64,000 bases of DNA from positions 1,078,168-1,142,167 of the forward strand of contig JACSVZ010000016.1 in the NCBI GenBank assembly GCA_014706295.1, read 5' to 3'. The notes beneath the pieces were generated by a model. That model saw only the letters and a list, made by a program, of their open reading frames with translations, was not told the origin of the DNA and did no database searches. Source of the stretch: Lycocorax pyrrhopterus obiensis (Eukaryota; Chordata; Aves; Passeriformes; Paradisaeidae). This document shows, one piece after another, positions 12,901-27,900 of the stretch (positions are counted from its first letter, which is position 1; each line of letters starts with the position of its first letter). The translations under genes were made by a program, and so were the position numbers.

Positions 12901-15900
12901 CCACGCTGCAGAGACTGCAGCAGTGCACATTCCCCCTACCCACCCCCAAGGCTCTTCTGCCGCAGCCTGGCATAAACCCAGGGATGACAAGACCCATTGG
13001 GAAGGGTCAGGGCACAGGCCAACACTCCAGGTATCTCCTGTTAGTCTCCCAGGTAGCTGTGAGCAGCACAGCCATGCTCGTGACCTGTCTCACCTGTACC
13101 CAGTGTCCACTGTGCTGCAGCCCAAGGGGCTCACGTAGGGCAGGGAGTCCCTGTCTGACCCAGCAGCAAGAGTTGGCCAGATAGAGCCAGCTCTGAGGCC
13201 AGGACACTGCAGGGACCCTGGTGAGGAACAAGGCAGCTGTGTCATGCACTTGTTTGCTCCCTTATACACAAGGCAGAGCTCCCAGGCACTCTGCATCCCT
13301 CCCCCTCTGGAGGTTCCAAGCCTGCAGTTCTGGATTCTTCTTCTCTTGTTATGTGTAAGATTCCTTGTGCTAACACTCACGTGCACATCTGGATCACCCC
13401 TGCACAGCAGTCTCCCCCTGGCTGTACAAACCAGGCCACAGGCAGGTTTTACAAAGTGCCACAGTGAAGTTTCCCCACAAACCCTCCTTACACACCCACT
13501 TCACCTGTGAAGGGATGTGCCCCACTGCTGCCAGCACCTCAGGAGTGTGTGCTCAGAGCCAGTGCCTCATGGCATGAGGTGATCAAAAGCACTGGTGACT
13601 ACCAAGACATTTGAAATTACAAGAAAACTCTGCTTCTACACAAATTTTCCTCAAGAAAGGCAAATGATTTGACCAACCATTAACAGTAAGATGTTTTCTT
13701 CCTAACAATCTCCAGACCCCCCTGCTGTCTCTTGTAGAAAGTGGTAGGTCACGGAAGTTTCCATATCTTATTTGCTCATCTCAATGATTTTACTAAGACA
13801 CAGAAATCAGTCTCACCTTGTAGCACTCCTTTTGTCTTCCTCCGAAATCAGGAGCCACACAAAATCCGCGTAACTCATGCGCCCTTCCTTTTGAACTTCA
13901 GTGCCTCTAGAAGACACACCAGAAAAAAAAATTAAAAATCACCAGGCCCCTAAATACTCAGGAGGTCATCAAAGATATTTTTCAAATCATTAGTGAAAGA
14001 AAATGGGGCACTGTCACCCATTTAGTCTGTACTCCCTGCACTCTGCAGCACCAGGCACAGCATTTGCTGCCTTTTTATCATGGCAGAGCTGAAGCTTATC
14101 TGCCACATCCCCTCCCACAGCAGGTCCCTTTTCAGAGACTTCAAAGCAGTGCTCTCCAGCTATCCCTGTGCCATGTCTTCCAGCTATGCCCAGTTATCCC
14201 ATCCTATGGGATTTTCTTCTCTTAAGATACCCACAAGTCTCACTCCATGTTCAGGCAGCTCCAGCTGGAGCACCCTGTTGGAAACCATTCTGATCAGGGG
14301 CATTTCTGAGAGTAACTTGTATTTCTCAGCCTGGCAGAAATTCCCTTTCCTTCTTCCCCCAAGCAGTGTGCTGTTCCTCACCTCACCACAGCGCCGCTGA
14401 ATATCCGCTCAATGATCCTGTTTGACAAAGCTGGAAACAAGGAAAACATGTGGAAAATGAAGCTACAGCTCACAGGAATAACTACCATCAGTTGTTCATG
14501 CTGAATCCATGCAAAGCCCCTTCCCATTGTTAAAGGCGGCTCTAACTACAGTGCCTGTCTAACCATCCTCTGTTTAGCAGCATTTTCTAAAACCCCAAGA
14601 TGATTCTCCCAGTGTGTCTGCCTTTGTATCCTTCCAAACACCACACTGTCCCACAAAGATGGCAACTGTTATCTGGATCCTTGGAAATGGGCATGTCACT
14701 CCTACTTTGCTGCAGTAGGATTTGTCACATAGTAGAAGGAGACTATCCCACTCTGTACTGCAAAAGAAGTTCAATTACCAAGCAAAAATGACACATCAAA
14801 TCCCTACAAAACACTTTTGAGGAAAGGACAGGCTGTGGCAATCATGCTGCAGGGAAGACAATGAAACACCAGCACAAAGGTGAGGCTCTGCCAGCCAGGA
14901 GATATGTGGGACAGATTGTTATGGCAGAGCACAAGCCAAGCAGCAGGTACCAGTTCTGGGCAGGATTTGCACAGTGACCTCACCCTCCCAGACAGCAGAG
15001 CCCCACCTGGACTCCTTCTACACGCTCTCCATCACTCCTATGGTCCTGGCACAGTTCTGGCACTGCAGCCAGGCAGACCCAGCCTGCCCCACCCCTCAGG
15101 TGCCCTGGCACAGCTGACAGGCTGCTGGGCACTGCACCCATGGCTTCTCCCCTTAATCCTTGGCTCCCCAGCACCTCAGGGCTCTCAAGCCTCCTGTGCA
15201 ACAAATACTCATCCCACACTGCAGCTTGCCAGCAGGACCAATCTCCCATATCACCCATCCTCACCCACCCAGCCCTATGATCAACACTCCCGAGTCCTGT
15301 GACTGCCACACTCACCCAGAACCTCCATGGCCTCCCCATAAATGCCTGCACTTGGAACACATGGGCGTTTTAGCCCTTTGTGGATTTGTATTCCATTAAT
15401 TTATCTACGGCCCTTGAACCTTTGAAAACAAATAGCATCTGCTCAGCTTGTGGGAAGGAAGATCCATGCTGAACTGAAGAGATACTCTCCAGAGTCCACC
15501 TGCAAGCTGAAATCCCCCAAGCTTCACTGGACTCTGGAATTCCTCTCATGCATAACTAGATTGCACTTCAACAATCTCTGAAGTTCACATGGGCTCATCT
15601 TTCTTGTCCCTACTCCCAAGTTGCTGCAAAGCCCTCAGTAAATAATAAACAAGTTCCAGGACATTATTTTAGCCTGTCCTCCTGGTAGTGACCCACACAT
15701 GAACAGAAGCTCCATCTGTAGCTACTCATGCAGAAAATAGTGTGTCCTGCAGTTCTCTGTGTCTAAGCTTGTACAGCTCCTTCTCTAAATCAGCATTTAT
15801 TTAAGAGATGGGTGGCTCCTTTGAAACTTTTTCTGAGGCGTCAAATTAACAAAATTAAAGGCAGGATTTATTCTCCAGTAAAAACATTATCTTTTCAGCA

Positions 15901-18900
15901 ATGCCCTCACCCCACCACATTTGCAGGCAGCATACCTTGATCACTGTACCTAGCCAGGTCCTTCTGGCTGATGTAAAGGTCATGGTCAGTGTCCAGCTCC
16001 CAGAATTTGCAGTATATGACATAAAAGTGCTCGTAGGAGAAGTAATCTGTGATTTGATTTATGTCATCCTCTTCTTCCAAGAGAGCAAGAGTCTGAAAGG
16101 GTACAAATATGGTGGGAAGTTAAACCTGGATGAAGAGGCAGCTCAGCAACTGAAGTGCTCCAGTTTCTCAGGAAGCTGGGTGAACACAGCCCTGAGACCT
16201 AACCCAAAGTGCAACCTTTCCCCGATAGATGTGATTGCTGTATTCCTTAGCAGGCACTTACAGAGCACCTGGCTTAGCACATTTCTGCCACTCCTGTCAA
16301 CAATTTCTGCTCCTTTTCATCTGTAGTGAAGAGTGAGGCAGAGAAATAGGAACACAAACTGCTGTGTCAGCTGGGATCCATGGTCTGGGAAACATTCCTG
16401 ATCTGCACCAGAGACTCTTAGAGCCACTTCCAGCAGCAAGTCCACAGTCCTCCACAGGAACTGAGATATGTCTTTACACATCGCACATCCCTGTCTGCCT
16501 CCTGAAGGGCAAAATCAAGTCTTGTTCCAGACTCACACCCGGACTGGGGCAGGAGGGATGGACCCCAAACCAATCACACTGACTTCCCTGGGCTGTCGCT
16601 GGCAGGAATCATTCTCGTTTAACTGGGAGGCTCAGACAGATTTCCAGCCATAACATCTGTTGACATGTCTTATTAGGAAACATTTAGTGCTAACATCCAT
16701 GTTTCATTCCCACTTTACACCTTCCTGTCCTTCCCAGCAACAAGAGGGCATTTCATGTTTCTCAGTGCCACCTCCCTACTTTTCTTCTTGGTGCTGAGGG
16801 ACACCAGAAGCCTTCTTGTCTAATAAATCATGGCTCCAGTGAGCACAGGCCTGGCCTCCCCTGCCCTCACAGCCTGAGCTATCCCAGGGAATGGTGTCCC
16901 CAAGCAGGCAGGCTCAGTGGCCCTGCTACCCATAACCATAAAAACAGATGCTGTGCTATGTGTTGGCACTGGTATTTCAATATCAACTTCCAGCCACCTC
17001 CACATCCAAGGAATCCAACTGAATCCAAACAAAACTCTCACCTCCTGCTATCCACTAGGTTCAGTGAAGTTTCTGCCAGGGATAACAGGATGGCACTGCC
17101 AGACCTGCACTGTTCTGACTTGCTGACACCCAAGTCCAAACACCTTTGATCCATCACTCACTGGCCTCTCCGGACTGTGTGTCTCTTCCTCTCTTTACAG
17201 ACAATAATCACTCGGGGAGCTTTTGCCATAACTATTTTTTTCTTTTGTAGCTCACACCCAAAGATGCCATTTACATGTCTAAAGTTCAGCAAGGAGCTGA
17301 ACTTCCCTGCTGCAGGAGATGAAAGGCAGAGCAGATATGGAAGGAGAAAAAGGGAGAGAGTGTTTAAAGGGAGAAAATGAGTGAATAAAGATGCAGGATA
17401 AGCTGGGAAGATTTATTTGTAACAGAGGTTGGGAAGGAACTGGGAACCCAGGGGTTGGACTGGCATGAGCCAATTCAAAAGAGCACTCATTTTTCCATTA
17501 GCTGATGGGGGCAGTAGGGCAGATGACGTCTGAAAGCAGAAAGAATGTGAATTCATACTTGAGGGGTTTGAGGAAGACAGCACACTACACCTGGAAGGCC
17601 AAACAGGACACAGGAGGGAAATCTCACTGCTTCAGCCAAGTCCTTCACCTCTCAGCCTAAAGACTTTCTGGCTCTTTAGGTTGGGCTGGACATGAGCAGC
17701 CTGAGACAGTTTTAACCTGGTGCTCTTTTGGGCAAAATACACAGAGGACAGAGATCCAAATCCTGACATAAGGACACACTGCAGGCACTGGAACAAGAAC
17801 TAAGCTCCATTCATTATCCTGGGGAGATTAGCTCCCGAGGTGCCTCGTCCTGCAATTGCAGAGACGTTCCTGACCAGCTGTCAGTGGGCTGAGGGCTGCC
17901 TGGGAGGCAGGAAATTGGCTCTCCTACCCCCGGCACTTCTGCAGCTCTTGGCTGCTTGTGAGCCACTTCACATGGGCACACTGCTGTGTCCTGCTTCCCT
18001 TCCTGCTGGCTGGACCAGGAGCCAGGCTGCTCCATGTGGCCTCAGAGCTGGTGCACACTCATGCCCTGACCTTCTCTCAGTGCCCTGGGGCCACTCCTGT
18101 CCCTGCTCTTCTCACCTCAACTCAGACACAGCTCCTCCAGTAGCCCCAGCAGACTCCTGGCATTGAGCACCTGGCTCATCCCACTGTAGCCCAGGCACAG
18201 CTCCCTCATCCAGCTACAGGAACAAGGAATGCTGCACTCTGGATCCTGTTCCCACAGAAACCCACGTACTTGCAAGAAGTTGCTTTTCCTCAGCTCTGTT
18301 AGAGTGATCTTCCCCGACCAGGATCGATTGACTGTGTAGAATATCCTCTGTATAACCTGCAACACATGAACAGTGCTGTTGAAATCAACTCCTGAAACAC
18401 AGCAGTTTGGGAATTTAAATGCAGTACCTTGGTTTGTTCACTCATCCTAAGGAGACTTCTTTTTGAAAACTGTTTTGTGATCTTTTCTGTAGATACTGCT
18501 ATCCTTAATTGACTACATAGTCTGAAAGCAACATTTGCTTCCTAAACAGTATTATCCCTTTCCAGTCTGCAAACATTTTCACTGCTCTAAATTCACCTCT
18601 TTGGGCATGCAGATGTATTATTTATGTCAGGGAACATGTTCAAAAGTGCTGATGAATCACTTGGAGTTTTTCAGCTTTAAGGGGCCATAGTTTGCATGGA
18701 TCCCCAATGAAATAGGGTTCTAGGGAGGAAAAAAAAAAAAGGACTTCTGATTCTTCTGGTTCCTGCAGAGGAAGCAAGGCATGTAAATGAAAGACACAAT
18801 TAATGTCTGACCCATTGTAACTATAACAATGTCTCATGTTCCCAGTGCCTCTGCTGAAAGTAAGCAGGAGAGGCTCTGTTTACAATTACTTTGGGCAGGT

Positions 18901-21900
18901 GTTAACCTCATTTGCCTTCTTTCCAGATGTGCCTCTGGTGAAATTGAGCAAAAATCATGGGGGAGAGGCACAGACCCCTCAGAAGCCAAAAGCAAACAGC
19001 TCCCAGTGTGAGACTGAGCTCACTCCCAAGCTCCTCAGAAAGCAAACAGCCCTTCCCAATCTGCTCCTTGTCAGCTGGCGAGTATCATCACAGAATGGGG
19101 AAAACAAATGTGTGACCAAGCACATGCAAGAATCAACCTAACAAGGCAAACAACAACAAATAAATATCACCAGCACAAGAAAGGAGGAATAGAATTAATT
19201 TGACCATCAGCACTGAAATCTTGTTGACCCAGCCTACTACAAACCTTTGATGTCTCTGACATGTTGGCACAGTATCCCAGAATTTTGGTAACCTTTAGTG
19301 CATGCTGTTCCAACACAAAAATTAACTTTGCACAACAAGGTGGACATTACAGGGATTAATCCAGTAGCAGATTAAATGGGATGGATTCCTCTTTTAGCCA
19401 GAACTAGTTTCAAGTGGGCAACCACTACTGAAGGGCCATCTTTGGACTCAGTCACACAAGTGCTGGTTCTTAGTCCAGAACAGATCCAGAACCAAGTAGG
19501 AGATTGCTCCCAACAGTCTGCTTTGGGATACACAGTGAGACAGCAATTGCTGATGGCACACACAACTCTGAGAGCAACAAGAATGATGAGAGGATTCAAA
19601 TGGACCCTGAAGAGAGAGAATTAATAGATTCAACTTAGCTGAACATGACACCTGTTGGTAACACTGCAGGTCCTTCATCACTCCAGGCCTAAGAGGTGGA
19701 TGTCCTTCTAAAGCTGGGTGTCATTTTAATTAAAAACAAACCAAAAACCAGATCTATCCTAACTGTAGCAATCACTGAGCAATGCTCTGTGGCCTGTGCA
19801 GCACAAGAGGTCAGACTAGGTAATTACAATGATCCTTTCTGGTCTTAAGCACAATGTTTGTTTCTTCTCTCATGCCTCTGGCAGCCACTGCCATTCTGGA
19901 CTCTATTTCTGGACTTTGTTTGGCTTTTGCTTCCAGATTGCACAAGAGCTCAGAGACTGGAGTGAGTCTCACTTCACACAACACCCATTATCACACCTGA
20001 CAACTTTGTAACAACTCTTAAAAATACAGGGTGTTCACACTATTCCAAGGATTCAGAAATAGCAATCCCAAGAATCAGAAACAGGACCTCATATCAGTAA
20101 TTCTTCTTCTCCTCTGCCTGCAGAGTAATAAAAGACAACAAACTATTCCCATTTGTGACACAAACTGTCTACCAGACCACATTGATAAAGATGTTCCGTC
20201 TGCTCCCTCCTCACCTATCTGTAAAAATAAGCCATTCAGAGGCAGAATGGGATCTCTTTTCATGTCTCTTACCATGTCCAGTCACTCAGTGCAGGCTTTA
20301 TAATTCAAACAATGGTCCAGTTTCAGTGGAGAGTACATAGTATATATCTCACTATAAAATCTCAGTATTTCTCTTTCTTTTCCAGATTGTAAACACCAAG
20401 CTGTCAAAAAAAGCATTTGGGAAACATCCTAGAGCATCATTACCCAGCCTGAGATGATATGCAGCATGCAAGTCACATGTGTCACTTAGGCCATAACTGG
20501 CTTCATTTTTCTGAGCTCAGTACATAACCATAGACCCACAGAACATCCTGAGTTGGAAGAAGGCACAAGGATCATGGAGTCAAATTCTTAATTAGCCTTT
20601 GGAAGGAGAAGCCTCTTTCTACTTGCCCATTATCCTCATGTAATTGACCTCCAGGCCCAAACCATTCATGGATCAGTTCCAGACCTTTCCGCAGTCTTCC
20701 CACAGAAGAACAAAAGCAATACCATTTCTGGACAAAACAGGAACCTTTATTAACCCCGTGGCCATTGTCCCCTTACACATTTGCATTGGTGCTACCGTGT
20801 AAGCCGAAGCACTTTTCCACAAGCTTTAATCTTTAAATTGTTTTTAGCTCACAGCTTTCCAAGAACAGCATGCACTGCTAACTCTGAGCCTGGTCTGAAC
20901 ATTCGGGTAGAAGTCACACTAAAGCTTTACAACAAATGCAACAGGATATTCTGTGATGTTCTGCATCATCTTCACCAGCTTCAGGAGTTGTCTCTGTTGA
21001 AACAAACACAACTGGTTTAGTAATACAGTGGCCAATAAAACAGATATGATACAGATAAAATTCCAGCCTGTTGTGTCCAAAAGGCCCCTTTAGAAGGTGC
21101 TGAGGTGGCAATAAGAACTGAAAGGTGCATACACATCTTACCCATCCCAGACTGTGAGGTCACTCTCCAGGAGACTTCAGCCAAGTGATGCTGTACCCAG
21201 CAATGAACACAAAGCCACGTGTCCTTATGGCCCTTGTCTGTAACACAAACATGAACTGTAATTCTTGTGTGGCATCAAATACAGCATTCTGTCTGTAAGG
21301 AGGTATAAGGCACTCTACCTTGAAGCAATGAAAATGATCCAAGTGGTCTCAAAATCCAAGGACAAAGCTGTTTCCTTCATTACCTCCTGGTGGAAATACT
21401 GGATTTTGTAACCTTAAAGAGGGTGTGCCAAACTGTCTGTGAAAGGAGAGGTGAGCAATAGGAACTCCTGCTATCACAGAGCAGACACTGCTGCAGAGGA
21501 CCAAGTGCTGCCCTTCCAGATGGGCACAGCCTGCCCAGCAGCCTCCTGCCTCCCCAGGTGCTGACCTTGCTCCAGCCCAGGGGATTCTGCTGTCAGCACA
21601 GACCCCCAGAGCAGTGCTGAAGGACAGCTCACCTTTGTCAGGTGTGCTCCTCCACAGCCCTCTCCTCAGCTACAGGCACCACCACTCCCTGCTGCCTTTG
21701 GAGCAAGCCTTGGAATCCACCTCTGTCCCAGCACTGCCAGCAAGGGTGCCTGAAGGCTCTCACTGCAGCAGGAAAGCACAGCAGACATACCAGCAGGATC
21801 AAGAAGCACTGAGGAGCTTCGTGTACTTATGAGAGTCTGGTTCTGTGACTGCTTTGGTGACACAGCACCGAGCCCAGGCACCAGGGAAGTGATGGAAAAG

Positions 21901-24900
21901 GAGAGAGGAAGGAAAAGGTGCTGCCCTTTAGTAGCAGCCTGCACTTCAGTTATCTGGAAGTGGAAGCTCAGCTTCACACAGCTGGTCTCAGCCACACTGT
22001 GCAGTGCCCCTGCTGAGTCCAGAAAGGGCAGCAAGGGTGATCATGTGAGGGATTACTCTACAAAGACATTTGTTTCTTGCCTGAAAAATACAAATGTGTG
22101 ACTTAAGAGGAACCCATAAAGGCAGATGCAGAGAATTGCCTTTGTCAGCAGCCAGGGCAACCACACATGGCATTGACCCGTGGATACTGCAGACAGAAAC
22201 CAACCCTAGTGTGACCTTAAACCTTTCAGTCTCACCCCTTCACGCACTTGAAACACCAAGTACCAGGGTGCACGTGCCACAGGCACTTTCCACACTCACC
22301 CATTCACATGCCTCTATAATTCCCTGGCCATTCCTATACCTGTTCTGGCTTAATGGTTATGTTGTCTTGCTCCACAGGAACTAAACACGTTGATTATACA
22401 CTGCTGTTCACTGTCATGATCAAGTGCATCTAAGACATTCAGAATGGATTCTCATTATACATTTTCATTAGTGTGACAGTTCAGGGTTTGTCCTGAAGAA
22501 GTGTCTTTGTGCCATCTGCTCCTTTCAGGAAAGGAACAAGCCTGTGTGTGCCAGCAGCCTCCCAACTGCCACGTGTGGTGCAGCTCCAGGCAGGCCCTGG
22601 CAAGCAAACAGGACAAACTTTGAGCCCTGAACCCTGATGTGATACAGCCCCCAGCAGGTCTGTCATTATTTGAATTTGTTACTGCTGCAGAGACAAAACT
22701 TCCCAATATTTATACCTTTTATCCAGATTCACACCCAACACGAGCCAAGCTCGAGGCTTAAAAAAAGTACAAACATACTCAGGTGAAGTACCAGCCTAAG
22801 TGCTGACTGCAGAGCTGGAACAAAGCTATGAACAAACCCCAGCCACAAACCCAGTCACAAACGCCTGGGGACAGAGAGCCTGGACAGGCATCCTGGCAAG
22901 AGGATGGTTGGGCAGCAGATCCCTGGGGGCAAGGGGCACTTTGTGCCGAGGAACAGTCACGGATTCTCCAAGCCTCAGTGACAGAAACCTTCAAACAGGC
23001 AGCCTTCCATGTCTCAGCAGCCCAGCACAATTCAGGGCGACTCAGCAGCTCTCAAAGACCAAAGAACTTCTTTCCCATTCATCAGGCCAAAAAAGATATT
23101 TTTATAGATTTGCTTAAGACCAGAAATAATCATTATTAACCTTTTGAATAACCCCTTGCACACACGAGCAGATTATTTTTCCTTTGGAAGCAGTTGTTAA
23201 AGTACCTCATGGCCAGTAATATTAAAAACACCTATATTTTTAAATAACTGAAGGATTTGCTGGTGGGAACAGTGACGGATCCCAAAAGGAGGCAGTGGCA
23301 TCACAAGGGATCAAACAGGCAGCCTACCGTTGTAATATACCGGGAATGGAACTCCGGAGCATCCTTCAGGAACGTGAGGCCAGGATGCGTTTCCACCACA
23401 TCCTGCAAGGTAAGAGAAAATGAAATGAAATAGATTTTCTTCTCCTTTTAATGCTTAGAAGTTACTGGGTTTACAAACCGATACTTTCGCTTACTCTTGA
23501 AATTATTTGCAGCATTAACAATAAAACTGAAATATTTTAATCTATCAAGTCAACCTTCTATTATTGTAATACAATGCATTTGCTGGGCAATACGCACCTG
23601 GTGGCCAGTTTGATTTACTTAAGGACAGAAAAACAAAGGAAGAGAGTTAGTGAGTAGATGAAAACTCATTTTCACTGAACGAGACAAAAATTAATTAGTT
23701 GACCATGCAACTATCTCCTCTCCAAGATTTTTGTTTTCCTCCATTCATTGAAGATATTAACATTTGTTAGAACTAGGTGTCAGAAATAAACATTCCTTGA
23801 GAAAGTCTCCTTCTATGTCCAATGAAAGCTCTGTGAGCCTCTGAATGCTTACAGATATGATTAGTGCTTTTCCAAAATTCACTGGGACTACCTGTGGAGA
23901 TGCCTCTTTCTCAAGACCAGCTTTTTGTAAGTCAACACTGGCTCACAATGCCAAATCTGCATGATCAAATCCATGGAGAAACTGCTCAGATCCTGGATGA
24001 ACCAGTTCAGATCCTGTATGAATCAACGCCTGTGTACTTTCTCCATGTCTGACTCCTCTACCCTTTAAAGGTGTTCCAAGTTCTGCTGTGCCTGTTCCAT
24101 GCCATGGTGCCCTCAGGGGTGTGATATGCCCAAATTTTGGGCAGTGTAACAGGATGTCTCAGATGGTGGCGTAAATCAGGGTAATTTTGCTGATCTCTGG
24201 CTGACTGACAGACAGGACTGTGCATGCCTTGGATTGCAACAGGAGCTAAAGAGCAGAGCTGCAATCCACCAGGAAAGGCAGCGTGCCCAATGGAGAAGAG
24301 ATGAAGAACAACATGAGAAATTTACCCATCACAGCCCCTGTTCTGTTTTAGAGACAGAAACAGGCAGTGCAGACACTTTTTCCCCGAAATCTTTCCCCAA
24401 AGCAGCATCTCCACAGAGGTTTTGCCCAGAGGGCAACACAGTGTGAGAAATCTAGGGATGTGTGGAAAAGATCAGAAAAAGTACAACAGCTGATCAGAGG
24501 AGCAGATGGACCTGATTTATAGACACTACAGAGAAGCCCTAATGCTATCCAGAGGCTGCCTAAATGGCCACAAATAATTAAAACAATGATACTTTGTTAA
24601 AAATAAATGAAAGGGAAAGGAAGACATGAAATGAGAATGTGCAGATTTAGCCTGAATATTAGGAAAAAAAATAAGCAGTGGGATTTGTGCACTAGCAGGT
24701 TTAGAGGCATATACAGAACAACTGGAACTGCAGAAATGCCAAGATTTCCACGTGATACTGTATCTGGTAGTCTGGCTAGACAAACTCAATTACAACTGTC
24801 TTGCCAAGCAACTTTTATAACTTTTCCAATAAGCTTTTATGTTGTGCTTGACTATCAACAGCAACAAGCACTTTTCCCAATATCCACATAGAGAAATGGG

Positions 24901-27900
24901 GCGAATTCCAGCCTGGTTACCAGGCACTGATAAATATGAATCCTGACAAGAGACCAGTCCTCAGTGCCTTTAGCAGGATTTGTAGCTGGTTTGGCACTTA
25001 AGCACTTAAAAAGCTTATTTCTATTTCACTCCAAAATGAACCCCACCCAGGTGCTGTTCAAACCAAAGGCCTGCTCGTCCTTGGTAAACATTTAATGCCA
25101 TGGAAATAACGAAGGTGCCGAGTGAACGCAGCTCTGTGCCCACCCTCCCTGGGGAGCTGTGGCAGTACCTGGAGCAGCGGGATGAAGTCCTCCTGTTGTA
25201 GGCAGTCACAGCCAGGCTTTGCCAGCAGGGAAGTGAACCTGGAGGCATCATCGTGGCAGTTCCGCAGGATTCTGCGAGAGAGGGGAGGAGTTACTCCCAG
25301 CCCTTTGCACCTCCCAGCCTGCCAGGAGCCCCGGGAGGGTCACAAAGGGCCTTACAGCACAATACACCTGCCCTGGGAATCATGCAAAAGCTGACCTCAG
25401 ACTACCAGCACTTCCTTCAAGGTCTTTCAGCTGCACCAGGGCACCCAGTGAGGATTTTTTCCAGGTTAACACTGCTGTGGTAAAGCAGGTTTCTTACTAA
25501 GCAGCTATGGAATCAGAGTAAGTAACCTGACTCTTGCCAGTGCTGCAGGCTCACTCCAAGTGAACTGCAGCAGCCCAATGGGATGCCACAGGATGTGCTC
25601 TCCAATGTAACCCTTCACTACACTGCAGTATTTGGGGAGATTGCCAAACTACAGGGACTGAATATTCACCCAGAAAAATCACTTCTCAGAAGGAAAAAGG
25701 GCATCCCTTGTTAATTATGGCCCATCTGGAGCTGTGCACCACAGCCATAGAGAACAGCCTAATGAGAGCATTAGTAGGACTGAGTATTTGGAGAAGTGTG
25801 TAAACTCAGTCCCCTTTGGTTAACAGTGTGCTTCTGACACACCAGTTCTTGTCTCTGTCTTCTCACACAAAATACTGCACTGGCAGAAGGTATCACACTT
25901 ATTCCCTCCAGAGAAACTCATGATGAGAGGAACTCCATGCCATTCAGCAAACACTGGTAACAGAACACAGCATTTGGATATATCAAACACCACATTGTTC
26001 ACACAGTACTAGGGAAACTCAGAAAACTACACTGTTTTCTTCAATAACTGTGAAAATACAAATGCACTGTAATTATTTACTGTGAGTGATTATTCATCAC
26101 TTTCCTCTCAGGAAAGTGTATGAACATAGTACTGAACTGGTTGTAGTTCTCCTGCAGAGATCACACCAACTTGTTTCCTGCTAGCTCTGGCCTCATCACT
26201 CTGGGACAGGCAGACTTTACAAAAAAGGGTTCTTCTAAATAAGCAAAAAAAGATTTAGCAATCCTGTTGGCTGCACATTCCTATCGTGGTAACTGTCAAT
26301 TAACAGATATATTCCAAATCAGCTGCAGAAAGAGGTGCTAATGTTTTAGCTTAAAAAAATCTGGCACATAAAGATGAATTCCAAAGCCCTGTTTCAGCCA
26401 CAAACTAAAAGATCTGACATTCAGAAGTATTTTATATTGAGCAATTCCTATAGACTCGAAGAGCAGTGAGCATGCGGCATTTTGAGAAGTCAGTCATCTA
26501 CTAAGAAGCTTGAAAATAGGCTTCAGCAACTAAAGATACCTGGTTCAAAGTTACACCTGTGTCACAAAGTTGCAGTTGAACTTTACCAGGAATACTACAT
26601 TTCTTCTGTCTTTTAGCTTTCCAGCAAAGATTTTGTAACTGTCAGAGGGGAAGAGGAGGGGATGAAAAAATAATATCTTTCTAAAAGAGCAATTAAGTGA
26701 GAAAAGCATACAAAGCTTGGCTTGGAAATGAGGTGGTTAAAAGGATACAGAAGAGGGACATGACCACAGTCTGCAAATATCTGAACGATGTGAAAATCAG
26801 AGAAGTGAAAATGTGGTATCACACATGAGGGATTAATTAGGAGTAATTGGAAGAACCTAAAGAAGGAAAATATATTGTCTGTGTCAAGACAAACTTAGAG
26901 ATCACAGTCACCCCTAACATTTTTGTAATTTTGCCAGGGTAACTAGAAGCTGTTTTGACAACATCCTCACAGGAAATACTTTGGGAATTCAGGGTTAAAG
27001 GCTACGTCAAGAATCTGAAGAGCAACCATTAAGTAAAAAATTAGAACTCTCTCTGGAGAGGAGATGGAGATGCTGTTCAGGTGTTTCACAAAGTAGACTA
27101 AAGCCTGAACTGCCCTGGAGGGAAAAAGATTAGGCAAGAGAACAAGTCTGCTCCATGTCAGAGCTGACTCCAAGCACAATGCACCTATACAGAGCTCTCT
27201 CATTTCCACAGTGCATGGAAGTGAGTGTCAAACCCCACAGGTGAATTCCACAGCTTGCCTGGGGAAGGTGGTAACTATTAAAGCTCCCAGCGTATCCAGT
27301 TGTGTGATGATGCTTTATTCCACATTCCTCTTTCTGTCCTCTAACACTATCACATGCCTCCTCTCCCAGTTCCCAAATGGCACTTGCTTAGTGCACCAGT
27401 GTAGCAGCAATAAGGCTGGGCACAAATATACCCCAAATCCACAGATGTCTACATGTGTCTACATCTACAGAATAGCTGACATTTCTGGGGAGCTTGTAAA
27501 TATATTTTATACACCAACTAACTCAAAACTTCTTACTATCTATACAGTTACTTCCAAGTTTGTGGATGTCACATGGAAACAAGTGTTCAGAGAGTTTTGG
27601 GGGAAAAAATCTTAAGCTGATGAAAAGTCTGGTGGAAAAGAAGTGGGAAAAAAAAAAAGACCTGTATGGCAGGCTGATCTCTCTTTTCAGAAAGAGAGTT
27701 TTGCATTTGCTATACTCACTTTCTCCACATGGACACAAAGGAGTGCACAGAGACACGTCCTGTCCTCTCTCCCCCTGACGCACTGAACAGAGGTGCTTTC
27801 CAGTAGAGTGGGCAGCCACAGATCTGTAAGGCAAAACCAGGACAAGGAGGAATACAAAAGCAGTCCCAAGAGAAACCTGCTTGTTTACACACCAGATTCA

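Larger units (their letters stand above)
18357..23327 (-). other. PPP2R3A intron 5 (5 kb)
   Basis: Donor gtaggc, acceptor ttgcag. It holds a run of 12 A (18729-18740), an old CR1/L3-type LINE end (about 19690-19855) and a CR1 fragment (about 20528-20610), listed separately. The rest is unannotated. Confidence 0.6.
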
